From Achatina immaculata (Eukaryota; Mollusca; Gastropoda; Stylommatophora; Achatinidae): a DNA stretch of 64,000 bases. The notes beneath the pieces are model-generated. The model was not told where the DNA came from. It saw nothing but the letters and a program-made list of their open reading frames with translations, and did no database searches. The stretch is from positions 32,653,602-32,717,601 of the forward strand of contig CM019707.1 of the NCBI GenBank assembly GCA_009760885.1, written 5' to 3'. A program made the translations under genes and the position numbers. Position 1 is the stretch's first letter; each line of letters begins with the position of its first letter. Shown here piece by piece: positions 1 to 11,124 of the stretch.

Positions 1-591
1 TTACAGAATGTCTGTTTTACTTTTTTTTTCTGCGTGCATTTTATGTGCGTGTGTGTGTGTGCGCGCGCGCGCAAAGCGACTTGCTCAAACAGCTGTTTAT
101 GCAGTCAGCAATAGACCTTTTCAAATAGCTGTGTGTGCAGTTGGTTTGGCTGACGTTGCAGTCATTTATTCTGTCCTGTTTAAAAAATGATCCCTCCCTG
201 CCTACACATCTGCTAGTAAACAGCTTTAGCGACAAGTACTACATTTACCGTTACAACTGCCACAAAAAAAAGTTCAGACAGCTTACATAGCTGTGACATG
301 GCACAGGAACGATACGGCCGCGGGCTTTCGGCCTGGTAAACTACTGCAGAAAAAATTATCACAGCCACCAAAGATAAAAAAAGAAAGGTAAATATTTTCT
401 AACTTGACGTTATCTCCGACAGCGGCAACACAGACCGGAGACACACGGTGAAGTGCAAAGACAAGCGGGCACTTTCGTGACGGTGGAACACACGGGGGAC
501 GGGGGAGGGGGCTAGCTGGAGCTTTCTGCCCGGATTGGCCCGAGTATTTGGGTGTATCTAGGCCACACCCGGCCACTAAAAGTGCACAGAT

Positions 592-604
592 CGTCTATAA
601 AACG
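592..604 (+). promoter_or_regulatory. possible TATA-type core promoter (repeated at about 2688)
   Basis: TCTATAAAAC is followed within about 30 bp by a GC- and CpG-rich segment containing several GGCC and GCGGGG words. The copy in the second duplication unit is identical. The layout resembles a TATA-containing animal promoter on the plus strand and would lie upstream of the transporter exons. No transcript evidence is available, so this is a guess from composition and one motif. Confidence 0.25.
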
Positions 605-1108
605 GGACTAGTGCGCCCCGACTTGACCCGGCCCCAACCTGCCGGTGGAGATCTGAGCCAGCGCGGGGCGGTGCAAGCGGCCTTGACCTTCGTCGCTTAC
701 CTTTCCGCACTCTAGCTAAGAGTGCATGTTTGTTGCCGGCAAGAGTGCACGGCTTCGTTTCTCGCTTGGGTTAATAACTCTCTTCCTGGCCGCCGCCGCG
801 GCCGAGCTTGATAACGTTGATGTAGGTTTCGCTCGCGTTTGCTCATGCATTTCCTTCTTTACTTTTGTTAAAACTACCCTTCATGCATGAATGCGCATCT
901 GAATTCGCCACATCTGCATGCCGCCATGGATATCTTTTCCAGCAGGTCTCCTCAGCGCCATTGATCTTCATCCCGCCACGTTCTTGCCGAATCACACCGA
1001 TCTTTCTAGCTCTGCCTTGTCAAGACATTTTAAAAAAAAAAGGGGGAGATCTTTTCGTTGCCATGACTACATGACATCAGCAGCAGGTCAGAATTTCTGT
1101 CCTGAAAT

Positions 1109-1111
<3 letters not shown>

Positions 1112-1151
<40 letters not shown>
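1112..1151. repeat. (CT)n microsatellite (shorter copy at about 3212-3244)
   Basis: A run of TC dinucleotides with one interruption. The copy in the second duplication unit is shorter, showing length drift since the duplication. Confidence 0.9.
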
Positions 1152-1153
<2 letters not shown>

Positions 1154-2180
1154 CATCCCTTGCAGCCACCTTTACTCACGCAGAAAATAAGAACCAGGGT
1201 CGATAACTGGGTTTAGCAGCAGCAGCAGCAGCAGCTGTCTCCTCGTTTCCACTACACTCTCATCTCCCTTCTCATTCCCCCCTCCCCAACTCCCCTCTTA
1301 TGCCTCGGCTCATTTGTAGAACAGCAAAGAGTGCATTAATTTTTTTTGCACGTCGGCGGTTTTCACATTATTATCCCCGGGACAGGTGACATAATGGTGG
1401 GCTGTTCATTCCCTGACAAGTTCCTGGGAGAATCTTTGACTAAACCGAACCCCCGCCCCCCCTTCCCCCCCCCCCCAAACTGCCATCTGCTTCCCAGAAG
1501 TGACCATCCACGAGTAAAGTGGAGCGTATCCTCTTAGGGTTGGTCAGTGGGTTGAGTGTCTCTGTGGAGGAAAAGCACACGGTGTTCCATTCCAGCTTCA
1601 CTATCGGATTATCCATTAGGTTCAACAGCAGCCTAAGAATCTCGGAACCATGAAAGAAAAAGAAAAAAAAACACTTGGGGATTACAGGCTATATTATTTG
1701 GGGGGGGGGGGGAGGGGTAGGAAATGCAGCGGTCAGCGATTCGCCAAAGTTAGAGAAGGGTCCGTATTCGAACAAGGTTCTATCCCACCTCTCCGGTGGT
1801 GCCCTGCTAATAAGCTGCTCAACCTGGGATTAGAGAGCAGAGACAGTTAGTCCCCATGATGGCGGAGTCTTGTTAAGAAAGCACTGCACCCTTTCATGCC
1901 TTTTAGCTTCATGCTGGGCCTCAGAAATAGCCGCGTAGTCTCCAATGTTCCCTCTAAGCTGCGCGGCCGCGCACAGGGGGAAAAAAAATCACACCACGCA
2001 CAAAGTTTTTGGACCCGCGCAAAAAGAAACATGAAACTGCTACTTTTTATTTCCCAGTTTCCAGATGTTACTCCGTGCTATAATTGCTATCACGAAAAAT
2101 ACGATTTTGGTGCATGTTTTTCCTTTAGTGTTTCTTTCTTGTTGAGAAATTACTTTCGGGCCGGATGTTTCAGCTGGTCT

Positions 2181-3210
2181 TTTATGCAGTCAGCAATAGA
2201 CCTTTTCAAATAGCTGTGTGTGCAGTTGGTTTGGCTGACGTTGCAGTCATTTATTCTGTCCTGTTTAAAAAATGATCCCTCCCTGCCTACACATCTGCTA
2301 GTAAACAGCTTTAGCGACAAGTACTACATTTACCGTTACAACTGCCACAAAAAAAGTCTGTATGGATAGTTCAGACAGCTTACATAGCTGTGACATGGCA
2401 CAGGAACGATACGGCCCGGGCTTTCGGCCTGGTAAACTACTGCAGAAAAAATTATCACAGCCACCAAAGATAAAAAAAGAAAGGTAAATATTTTCTAACT
2501 TGACGTTATCTCCGACAGCGGCAACACAGACCGGAGACACACGGTGAAGTGCAAAGACAAGCGGGCACTTTCGTGACGGTGGAACACACGGGGGACGGGG
2601 GAGGGGGCTAGCTGGAGCTTTCTGCCCGGATTGGCCCGAGTATTTGGGTGTATCTAGGCCACACCCGGCCACTAAAAGTGCACAGATCGTCTATAAAACG
2701 GGACTAGTGCGCCCCGACTTGACCCGGCCCCAACCTGCCGGTGGAGATCTGAGCCAGCGCGGGGCGGTGCAAGCGGCCTTGACCTTCGTCGCTTACCTTT
2801 CCGCACTCTAGCTAAGAGTGCATGTTTGTTGCCGGCAAGAGTGCACGGCTTCGTTTCTCGCTTGGGTTAATAACTCTCTTCCTGGCCGCCGCCGCGGCCG
2901 AGCTTGATAACGTTGATGTAGGTTTCGCTCGCGTTTGCTCATGCATTTCCTTCTTTACTTTTGTTAAAACTACCCTTCATGCATGAATGCGCATCTGAAT
3001 TCGCCACATCTGCATGCCGCCATGGATATCTTTTCCAGCAGGTCTCCTCAGCGCCATTGATCTTCATCCCGCCACGTTCTTGCCGAATCACACCGATCTT
3101 TCTAGCTCTGCCTTGTCAAGACATTTTAAAAAAAAAAGGGGGAGATCTTTTCGTTGCCATGACTACATGACATCAGCAGCAGGTCAGAATTTCTGTCCTG
3201 AAATATATCA

Positions 3211-3245
<35 letters not shown>

Positions 3246-4265
3246 CATCCCTTGCAGCCACCTTTACTCACGCAGAAAATAAGAACCAGGGTCGATAACT
3301 GGGTTTAGCAGCAGCAGCAGCAGCAGCTGTCTCCTCGTTTCCACTACACTCTCATCTCCCTTCTCATTCCCCCCTCCCCAACTCCCCTCTTATGCCTCGG
3401 CTCATTTGTAGAACAGCAAAGAGTGCATTAATTTTTTTGCACGTCGGCGGTTTTCACATTATTATCCCCGGGACAGGTGACATAATGGTGGGCTGTTCAT
3501 TCCCTGACAAGTTCCTGGGAGAATCTTTGACTAAACCGAACCCCCGCCGCCCCCTCCCCCCAAAGTGCCATCTGCTTCCCAGAAGTGACCATCCACGAGT
3601 AAAGTGGAGCGTATCCTCTTAGGGTTGGTCAGTGGGTTGAGTGTCTCTGTGGAGGAAAAGCACACGGTGTTCCATTCCAGCTTCACTATCGGATATCCAT
3701 TAGGTTCAACAGCAGCCTAAGAATCTCGGAACCATGAAAGAAAAAGAAAAAAAAACACTTGGGGATTACAGGCTATATTACTTTGGGGGGGGGGGGGGGA
3801 GGGTAGGAAATGCAGCGGTCAGCGATTCGCCAAAGTTAGAGAAGGGTCCGTATTCGAACAAGGTTCTATCCCACCTCTCCGGTGGTGCCCTGCTAATAAG
3901 CTGCTCAACCTGGGATTAGAGAGCAGAGACAGTTAGTCCCCATGATGGCGGAGTCTTGTTAAGAAAGCACTGCACCCTTTCATGCCTTTTAGCTTCATGC
4001 TGGGCCTCAGAAATAGCCGCGTAGTCTCCAATGTTCCCTCTAAGCTGCGGGGCCGCGCACAGGGAAAAAAAAATCACACCACGCACAAAGTTTTTGGACC
4101 CGCGCAAAAAGAAACATGAAACTGCTACTTTTTATTTCCCAGTTTCCAGATGTTACTCCGTGCTATAATTGCTGTCAAGAAAAATACGATGATGGTGCAT
4201 GTTTTTCCTTTAGTGTTTCTTTCTTGTTGAGAAATTACTTTCGGGCCGGATGTTTCAGCTGGTCT
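2181..4265. repeat. 2.1 kb tandem duplication, copy 2
   Basis: Second copy of the block starting near 96. It differs by a small insertion near 2356 (GTCTGTATGGATA-type), a shorter (CT)n tract, altered C- and G-run lengths and a few substitutions. Its right edge lies inside the MITE at 4029-4601, so copy 1 carries only the left part of that MITE. The duplication therefore came after the MITE insertion. Confidence 0.9.
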
Positions 4266-4601
4266 TTTATCTCGTAGTTTCGGTAGTTTCTGTAGCAGAA
4301 TCTTGACGAGGCAAGTGGGTGCACAGAGAATAGAAGGTAATTAAAATATACGGGCAGATGAATTTCCACTGCGTCGTGGATGCAAATTGATCTTGGCAAC
4401 TAACACCAGATGTCGTGACCACCAACATTAGAACCGTCCTGTTTTTTTTTTTTAAGTAGCAGTAGATTTACAGTGTATGTATGTATATATATATATATAT
4501 ATATGTATATGCACATTTGCACACACAATATTTTTTTTTACTTTTTTGCACATGAGCTGAACATTTTGCATACAGACTACAAACCCTTAGAGGGAACATT
4601 G
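4029..4601. mobile_element. hAT-type MITE with 16-bp perfect terminal inverted repeats
   Basis: The ends are CAATGTTCCCTCTAAG at 4029-4044 and its exact reverse complement at 4586-4601. The flanks GTAGTCTC (4021-4028) and GTAATCTA (4601-4608) match at six of eight positions, allowing one base of overlap, consistent with a decayed 8-bp target duplication. The TGTTCCCTCTAA-type terminus is familiar from hAT elements. The interior is non-coding, with a GC-rich left part and an AT-rich right part that includes a (TA)n run near 4483-4504. A truncated copy lies at 1943-2180, cut at the duplication boundary. Confidence 0.75.
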
Positions 4602-4610
4602 TAATCTAAC

Positions 4611-4640
4611 TCCCCCCCCCCCCACACACACACACACATT
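4611..4640. repeat. poly-C / (CA)n low-complexity tract
   Basis: A C-run followed by CACACA repeats. The surrounding 4602-4840 holds nothing else I can name. Confidence 0.85.
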
Positions 4641-4839
4641 TCCCAATTGGACAAAGTTTTCATGGCACTGACTACAAAGAAGACCCAGTTCGTAGTTTCA
4701 GGGAGACAAAACAAGAAGAAGAAGATATCAGAAGGTTAACAGTGTAGGCCTGATTGTGGTGAAGGGGGGAATCCGGGGGGAAGGGCTTTTAACAAATTAA
4801 ACCCAGGAGCCAAAAGGGCCAGGAAGATGGTAACTGACA

Positions 4840-5400
4840 GTGGTAGCACCAGATGTTGGCATTCATTTACACGGGCACAGAAACCGCGCTGAGAGACAGT
4901 CGCTTCAGAGATTCACAGTCTGTTATGTTAGCACTGAAACACCAGAGTATTGAAGATCTGGACACCCTGACAGAAGTCCTACCACTACCAAGCACAATCT
5001 TCAATAAAGCAGTCATACAGCGGATACCCGCCCACAGTAACATCCAAGGAAATGAAGAGGGTGACAGACTGGCAAAAGGAGGAGGAAGAATACAACAGAT
5101 TGATAGAAGCAACATATGAACAACAACAACAACAACAAAACCAAACTAAAAACTATTTTAAAATACAAATGGACAAAACATTTCACAGGAAAAATAGATG
5201 ATGAATACTACAAACTCCCAAGAAATGATCAAGTGATAATCTTCCGACAGTGAGGAGAACATTGCAGGCTGAGACATCATCTATACCAGAAGCTGAAGAT
5301 TGCCCAAAACAGACCTATGTGCCTGGAACAAAGAGCAGGAGACACCACGTCACATCCTGCAGATTTTCCAGCTGCACAACCCACACTCAGGTAAAAGACC
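4840..5400 (+). pseudogene. non-LTR retrotransposon RNase H / C-terminal fragment
   Basis: The plus strand reads a recognisable RNase H tail, with IPAHSNIQGNEEGDRLAKGG near 5020-5080 (the usual form is WIPAHcgIpGNEeADrLAK). About 120 bp further on is a segment resembling the C-terminal region found after RNase H in Jockey/I-type LINEs (LPRNDQVIIFR near 5215-5250, then RLRHHLY near 5265-5290). Frameshifts and stops separate the pieces and the reverse transcriptase is absent. This is a different LINE lineage from the RTE-like fragments elsewhere in the window, which lack RNase H. Confidence 0.65.
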
Positions 5401-5569
5401 TGGATAAACTCCAGAAACCCCTCCCACACACAAACGCACGCACACACACACACAGTAAAAGCTCAGCTGTAATGACGGAAACCTGATACGAACTGTCGTA
5501 CGAGTTTTCTGAGAGATATTGGTGTTAGTGTCCGAGGGAACGACGAAGATTATTTACAGGAGTAAATCA

Positions 5570-5955
5570 CCTGTGTCATGTTCACTCACAGTAGTTCTCT
5601 CACCTGTGTCATATTCATTCACAACAATTCCCTCACCTGTGTCATATTCACTCACAGTAGTTCTCTCACCTGTGTCATAATCACTCACAGTAGTTCTCTC
5701 ACCTGTGTCATATTCACTCACAACAATTCCCTCACCTGTGTCATATTCACTCACAGTAGTTCCCTCACCTGTGTCATATTCACTCACAGTAGTTCTCTCA
5801 CTTGTGTCATGTTCACTCACATCAGTTCTCTCACTTGTGTCATGTTCATTCACAGTAGTTCTCTTACCTGTGTCATGTTCATTCACAGTAGTTCTCTTAC
5901 CTGTGTCATGTTCACTCACAGTAGTTCTCTCACCTGTGTCATGTTCACTCACAGA
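5570..5955. repeat. 33-bp minisatellite, about 12 copies
   Basis: The unit reads roughly CACAGTAGTTCTCTCACC plus TGTGTCATATTCACT. Because 33 is a multiple of three and no frame-breaking indel occurs, one frame on each strand stays open through the whole array, giving an 11-residue periodic peptide (YDTGERTTVSE-like on the minus strand). There is no start context, splice signal or homology to suggest real coding. Variants are point substitutions (for example GTAGTTC versus CAATTCC) distributed among units. Confidence 0.9.
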
Positions 5956-6040
5956 TTGACTGGAGAGTTAGATTGAACTTTCAGCTTCTGAAAACGAAGA
6001 ATGTTTACCTAACACTGAATGAAAGCAAACCTGAGAACGC

Positions 6041-6425
6041 TGTACATGCAGTATTCACCGTACATGTGATATTCGCTGTACACGCAGTATTCACTGAATA
6101 CATGGTATTCGCTGTACAGGCAGTATTCACTGAACACACGATATTCTCTGTACATGCAGTATTCACTGAACATACGGTATTCACTGAACACGCAGTATTC
6201 ACTAACACACGGTATTCACTGAACATGCAGTATTCACTAACACACGGTATTCACTGAACATACAGTATTCACTGATAACATGGTATTCACTGAACACGCA
6301 GTATTCACTGAAAACACAATATTCACTGTACAGGCAGTATTCACTGAACACATGGTATTCACTGAGCACATGGTATTCACTGAACACGCAGTATTCATTG
6401 AGCACATGATATTCACTGAACAGGC
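6041..6425. repeat. 18-bp minisatellite (TATTCACTGAACACGCAG-like)
   Basis: About 20 degenerate copies of an 18-bp unit. A few units have lost or gained bases, so open frames switch part way. It lies only about 85 bp from the 33-bp array, and both share the TATTCACT word, which may reflect common ancestry. Confidence 0.85.
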
Positions 6426-6429
6426 GAAT

Positions 6430-6884
6430 GTCGTTGTAGACGCGGTATTAGTTGTACTGTTTCGGGATTTTGGTGGGGGGGGGGGGGGAATTACAGCTGA
6501 AATGGATGTGAGGTCTCTACCTAGATTTGAGTGTGAGCTACGCGGTGTCTCGTACTGAATGCTATGAGATCTGCTCCTGCTGATGTCGCTGTCGCTCACG
6601 ACTGTGAAAGTAAAGAATCAGTTTATGGAAGCATCTCCTGCTTTTTCGACCAAATGCTTTTTCGACCAAATGCTTTTTCGAGCAAATGCTTTTCCCATCG
6701 TTTTCTCTTATAACCAGAACGCACGTGTTCGACCGCGTGGTCCGCTCTTTCAACCGATTACGCCCGCCTTCAGCGCAGTACTACTTTGACTAGACAGAAG
6801 CTTCTTACCAAACTGACTGCGCCATCAATCTGTTTTCAGAAGTTCTTCAGAGTCGATCTCTCATATTTATGCTTATAATATTCC
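6430..6884. other. unassigned stretch with G-run and 18-bp triplicate
   Basis: Holds a G-run at about 6475-6488 and three tandem copies of GCTTTTTCGACCAAAT (18-bp period) at 6639-6692. I see no gene or transposon in the remainder. Confidence 0.6.
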
Positions 6885-7302
6885 TATATTTATGCCTATG
6901 AGACCTGGACACTTAATAAAACAGCTGAGAAACACATAAATACCCTTGAATGTAAATGCTACAGAAGAGTTCTTCAGATATCATGGACACAAAAAGAACA
7001 AATATATCCATACTACAAGAACTTAATATTGAAGAAGGCTGGCTAGTGAAGAGGATTAAAGAGAGAAAACTTAAATATTTTGAACACATTAAACTTCATG
7101 GGAATTTAGAGAAGACCGTATTGGAAGGGTGCATAATGGGAAAAAAAAGAAAGAGAGGAAGACCAATGCGAAGATGGCTGGAAGACATCGTTGATGATCT
7201 ATGAATGGATGCATCAGCCATCTTGCTCACAACCGTGAGGCCTAAGGGAGTGCTGTTAGGGAGGCAAAGTTCCACAAGGGACATGCACGTGACTGACTGA
7301 AT
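6885..7302 (+). pseudogene. LINE family L-A, 3' end (RTE-like RT C-terminus)
   Basis: The plus strand encodes the end of a non-LTR reverse transcriptase: NISILQELNIEEGWLVKRIK, then a basic GKKRKRGRP motif, then WLEDIVDDL. In better copies (for example minus strand near 36409-36828) the protein continues to a terminal REAKFRKGHANE. Here a stop follows VDDL and the frame shifts afterwards, so the copy is dead. It is 5'-truncated and lacks the catalytic core. The terminus is the GACTGACTGAATG word near 7290-7302. Confidence 0.8.
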
Positions 7303-7354
7303 GCTTCTTTGTTTGTGTTTATAATAGTCATAAAACCTCCTGTATGTAATGTCC

Positions 7355-8300
7355 AGGTGTGAAACAAGGATGTATACTGTCTCCTTTACTTTTTGGGATT
7401 ACAATAGACTTCATAATGAAAAAATGCTGCACAGGTAACACAGGTATTGACTGGGTACATGGGACCCAACTAGAAGATCTTGATTTTGCTGATGACATAA
7501 CTCTTATCAGTAATAATGTGAATTCCATGCAAGAAAAAACAGATAGCCTGTCTTCACTGGCTAGCAAAATAGGACTTGAAATTAACAAGGACAAAACAAA
7601 AATAATGAAAATTCCCATCAATCAAAATGGAAAAATACACATAGAAGGGACAGATATTGAAGAAGTCAATCAATTTGCATACCTTGGCAGCTACATAGAC
7701 CAGGATGGTGACACTAGAAAGGAAGTTAGGATCAGAATTGCAAAAGCAGCATCAATCTTCAAGAATCTTGAGAACATATGGAATTCAAAAGTTATAAGCA
7801 CAAAAACCAAGTTAAGACTATTCAATTCAAATGTAATATCCACCCTCATTTATGCATGCGAAAGCTGGAAAACAACTAAAGAAATAGAAAAGAAATTAGA
7901 CTCTTTTGAAAACAAATGCCTAAGGAAAATACTCGGCATCAAGTGGAATGAATTCAAGAACAATGCAGAGATAAGACAGATGACTGAACAACAACCAGTC
8001 TCACGGGTGATCAGGAAAAGGAGATGGACATATGTTGGCCACTTGATGAGAAGAAATGAGCAGAGAATCCCAAAACAAGCTATCAAGTGGAACACAACAG
8101 GCCGAAGAAAAAGGGGCAGACCGCGTGAAACTCTGAAGAGAACATTATTAAGAGAGGCCAAGTTAACAGGCATAAAATCCTTTGTTGAGGTTGAAAGACT
8201 CGCCGAAGACAGGAAAAATTGGCGAACTACTTTGCGAGCCCTATGTGACGTCTAACGGCACGGGAAGGATATAAGATATAAGATATAAGATGTAATGAGA
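7355..8300 (+). pseudogene. LINE family L-B, RT core and C-terminus, 5'-truncated
   Basis: An open frame of about 298 codons (7359-8255) begins at the RT motif KQGCILSPLLFG and includes the catalytic FADD in LDFADDITLIS near 7480-7512. It continues through the thumb-like region LIYACESWKTTKE to a basic C-terminal TGRRKRGRPRETLKR and ends normally with a stop. The 3' tail is a short ATAAGAT-type repeat (8268-8292). It lacks the endonuclease and the first RT motifs, so it is a 5'-truncated insertion even though the remaining frame is intact. It is the best-preserved L-B C-terminus in the window. Confidence 0.88.
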
Positions 8301-8439
8301 AATGTAAAAGAAACTACAAGACTCTCCTTTTGGATGAAAAACTGGGGACCCATCATATTCTCTGTGTGATATACGATGTGGACTATAAGCTGATCATACC
8401 TATCTCAATAGTTACTACAGTTCTCAAGTCTAAGCAAAG

Positions 8440-8517
8440 TGTTACAGCAGTGGTTGTCAAATTCTCAGGTTCTAATCCTCCACAGCAATGGTTGTCAAAT
8501 TCTCAGGTTCTAAGCCT
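8440..8517. repeat. 37-bp direct duplication
   Basis: The phrase GTTGTCAAATTCTCAGGTTC occurs twice, 37 bp apart. The remainder of 8300-8660 is CT-rich and unassigned. Confidence 0.8.
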
Positions 8518-8663
8518 CCATTTTCGACCCATGCTTCCCCCCCCCCACCCCACCCACAAATCCTCCTCAGTATATCCTCATCATACAGAAAGGATTTTCG
8601 CCGTTTCATCAGTTCCTCTTAAGGAAGAAAGAATTCCTCCTCGGTTCTTAACTTGGAAAAATA

Positions 8664-9306
8664 TTCCTCCCTTTAAGACTTCACATTCGTCACTTTAAGA
8701 CTTCATATTCTTCCCTTTAAGACTTCATATTCTTCCGTTTAAGACTTCAAGCTCCTCCCTTTAAGATTTCACATTCTTCCGTTTAAGACTTCACACTTCC
8801 TTCTAAGACTTCATATTATTCCCTTTAAGACTTCAAATCCCCCCCCCCCTTTAAGACTTAAAATTCCTCACTTTATGACGTTCCTACCTTTTGGACTTCA
8901 AATTCCTCCCTTTAAGACTTAACATTCCTCTCGTTAAGACTTAACATTCCTCTCTTTAAGACTTCAAATTCCTCCCTTTAAGACTTAACCTTCCTCCCTT
9001 TAAGACTTAACATTCCTCTATTTAAGACTTCAGATTCCTTCCTTTAAGACTTAACCTTCCTCTCGTTAAGACTTAACATTCCTCCCTTTAAGACTTCAAA
9101 TTCCTTCCTTTAAGATTTAACCTTCCTCCCTTTAAGACTTAACATTCCTCCCTTTAAGACTTAACATTCTTCTCTTTAAGACTTCAAATTCCTCCCTTTA
9201 ATACTTCACATTCCCCCCTTTAAGACTTCAAATTCCTCCCTTTAATACTTCACATTCCTCCCTTTAAGACTTAACATTCCTCCCATTAATACTTCACATT
9301 CCTCCC
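8664..9306. repeat. 22-bp satellite-like array (TTCCTCCCTTTAAGACTTCA)
   Basis: Roughly 28-30 imperfect copies of a 21-22 bp unit, TCCTCCCTTTAAGACTTAAC or a close variant. Two higher-order variants (TTCAAA versus TTAACA ends) alternate, and TTTAATACTTCACA units cluster near the right end. Confidence 0.9.
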
Positions 9307-9309
9307 CGG

Positions 9310-10129
9310 AAGTTGCCTCCCTCATCCCCTCATGAGAACCATTGTATTGTATTAGAGAAAACTAAAAGTACCGCTAGCACACACTAAAAGTATTAGGAAG
9401 CGAGGCAGTTCATTCCTGTTTAATCATCTTTAACAAGCATTCGCGGCGGATAGATATAGCGCCTTGTTTACCTGTTTTATCATAAAAGCAATTGCAAGCG
9501 TACAAAAAAAAAAAAGACTAGATTCCACTTTTCGACCAGTTTTGGTGCTAGAACGTGCTCTCTACTCCAAGCAGCGAAATAACTGGGAGTGAGATTTGCT
9601 CCTGTACTGTGTTGGGAAGGAATTCTGATTCTTTCTGTGCATTCTTGGAAGCAGGCAGCTGCTTTCCTCATACAAGAGAACCCGGATCAGTGTCTTCCCC
9701 CCACCTTCGTGGAGTCTGAGAAGCTGCTTTTGATCATTTCTGGAATTTGCCACCTCTCATTGCACGATAGTTTTTTGTTTTTTTAATGTTTTTACGCCTT
9801 GGCAGCGCGTCGAACGCGGAGAATGTGATCTGCTTTACAGGACAAGATATCAAAATCAACACCAAACCATCCGTTCATGTCGAATTTGTTCGCTTATGTT
9901 ATTTAAAACACCCACATCAGCAACACATTTAGCAGACAGAAAACAGAGGCTTCTTACAAATGTTTGTTTCTCTCACGTCCAAAAATGTTTTCGAAACTGC
10001 CCGTGTGTCACTCCCCAGTCGCTGTATACCGCACAGAACTACTGTCAACAGACGGAAATACTGCTATCATTATCAAAACAATCCAAACATTAAATCTGAC
10101 TCCAAAATATTCGCAAATACAGGCGTATG
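9310..10129. other. unassigned stretch
   Basis: I see no gene, transposon end or tandem array here. Short open frames exist on both strands without recognisable motifs. Confidence 0.5.
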
Positions 10130-10545
10130 GTATAGTTTTACAGAGCGACAGAGGGAGTGAGGATAGTGAGAAAAAACAAATAGCAGGAGGTATGAGAGTA
10201 AGTGGCATCCCTCTTTGTACAGAATACACATTCTGGTGTATTCTATACAAAGAGGGATGCCACAAATAGAAGTTTTTCCATTTTCTTTTAGTTATATGTT
10301 GTTTGTGTGTGTAATCCTTGAAAAAGACTCACGCCGAAATATTGGATGTATGTTTTTCATTTATACATTTTCATCTTACTCTCATACTTCCTGCTATTTG
10401 TTTGTTTGTTTTTTTTTCTCTCACTATCCCCACTCCTTCTGTCTCTTTGTAAAACTGAACCATACGCCTCTATTTTGCTGCAGTCGCTGTCTCTTTTATG
10501 TCAACATATTCGCAAAATGCGTCACGCGACGAGGCTATAAATGAT
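10130..10545. mobile_element. Penelope-like element 3' ends in inverted arrangement with hairpin
   Basis: The right part (about 10265-10500, plus) reads through AATCCTTGAAAAAGACTCA, CGCCGAAATATTGGATG and TTGTAAAACTGAACCATACG, the same 3' region seen on the minus strand at 17340-17580 with the Penelope-like element. The left part (10130-10201) is an inverted copy of its distal section (10374-10470). Between them is a hairpin: 28-bp arms at 10202-10229 and 10236-10263 with one mismatch and a 6-bp loop. Known Penelope elements often insert with inverted terminal segments, which fits. Confidence 0.65.
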
Positions 10546-11124
10546 GCTGGAGTAGGTAGATCAAGGAACGTGCGAGACAGGAAATGATGTCTAGCGTAAA
10601 TTGTAATCGATAAATTTCCAGTTTATGTATATATCAACGGTGCATATCCGTGTACTTTATCTGGCGGACTAGGTCATTGTGTGCTGGTGATATAAATATA
10701 AAAATAATTGAGCATTTGTGGGTTGTTTATGTGTGTGCACGGAGATCGTAAGTGAAGAGCATAATAGGTCTCTTGCACTTATATTAAATTATCCAACATT
10801 TCTTTTGTCCCTGATAAATTCATCGAAACTCTCTTACTTCATCGTTACCTGTCCGTGTCCATTAAATGGAGCTCTTCGCTCTCCTAGATGGTAACCATGA
10901 TCTAATTGTCACGCTTTACGGGAGAATGAAAGGAGAAGCAAGGATTTATCAGTCCCTGCTTTGTTCATCTTTGTTTTCATACACAGCTTATTTCTAGGCT
11001 CCAGCCCGATATTCACATCAACTGCCGATAATAACAACTTGTGCTTTAAGCTGCAGCTTCAACTTGTTGGCTGCTTAGCCGGGTTGATATGGCACAATAG
11101 CCTTTTTTATGTTGAACACCCAGT
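10546..11124. other. unassigned stretch
   Basis: AT-rich sequence with no recognisable gene, repeat array or transposon end. Confidence 0.5.

Larger units (their letters stand above)
96..2180. repeat. 2.1 kb tandem duplication, copy 1 (CpG-rich, promoter-like)
   Basis: This block is repeated almost base for base immediately downstream (about 2181-4265) at an offset of about 2085 bp. Both copies hold the same order of landmarks: a TATA-like TCTATAAAAC, a GC- and CpG-rich stretch, a (CT)n tract, a short (CAG)n tract, a C-run, a G-run, and the left end of a hAT-type MITE. Differences are mainly small indels in homopolymers or simple repeats plus a few substitutions. The edges share the short word TTTAT, consistent with a microhomology-mediated duplication. 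I see no convincing protein-coding gene; the short open frames are the same in both copies and resemble nothing known. A false duplication made by the assembly is a real alternative. Confidence 0.9.

Noticed and set aside
865..3300. Identical short open frames in both duplication units (about 69-94 codons)
   Set aside because: They overlap each other in different frames, contain the (CT)n tract, and resemble no protein; identity only reflects the duplication.
5554..5976. Long open frames through the 33-bp array as a repetitive protein gene
   Set aside because: Both strands are open simply because the unit is a multiple of three without stops; no start context or splice signals.
7359..8255. 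298-codon intact frame as a host gene
   Set aside because: It is a LINE RT C-terminus with a FADD motif and the L-B tail; many other broken copies are in the window.
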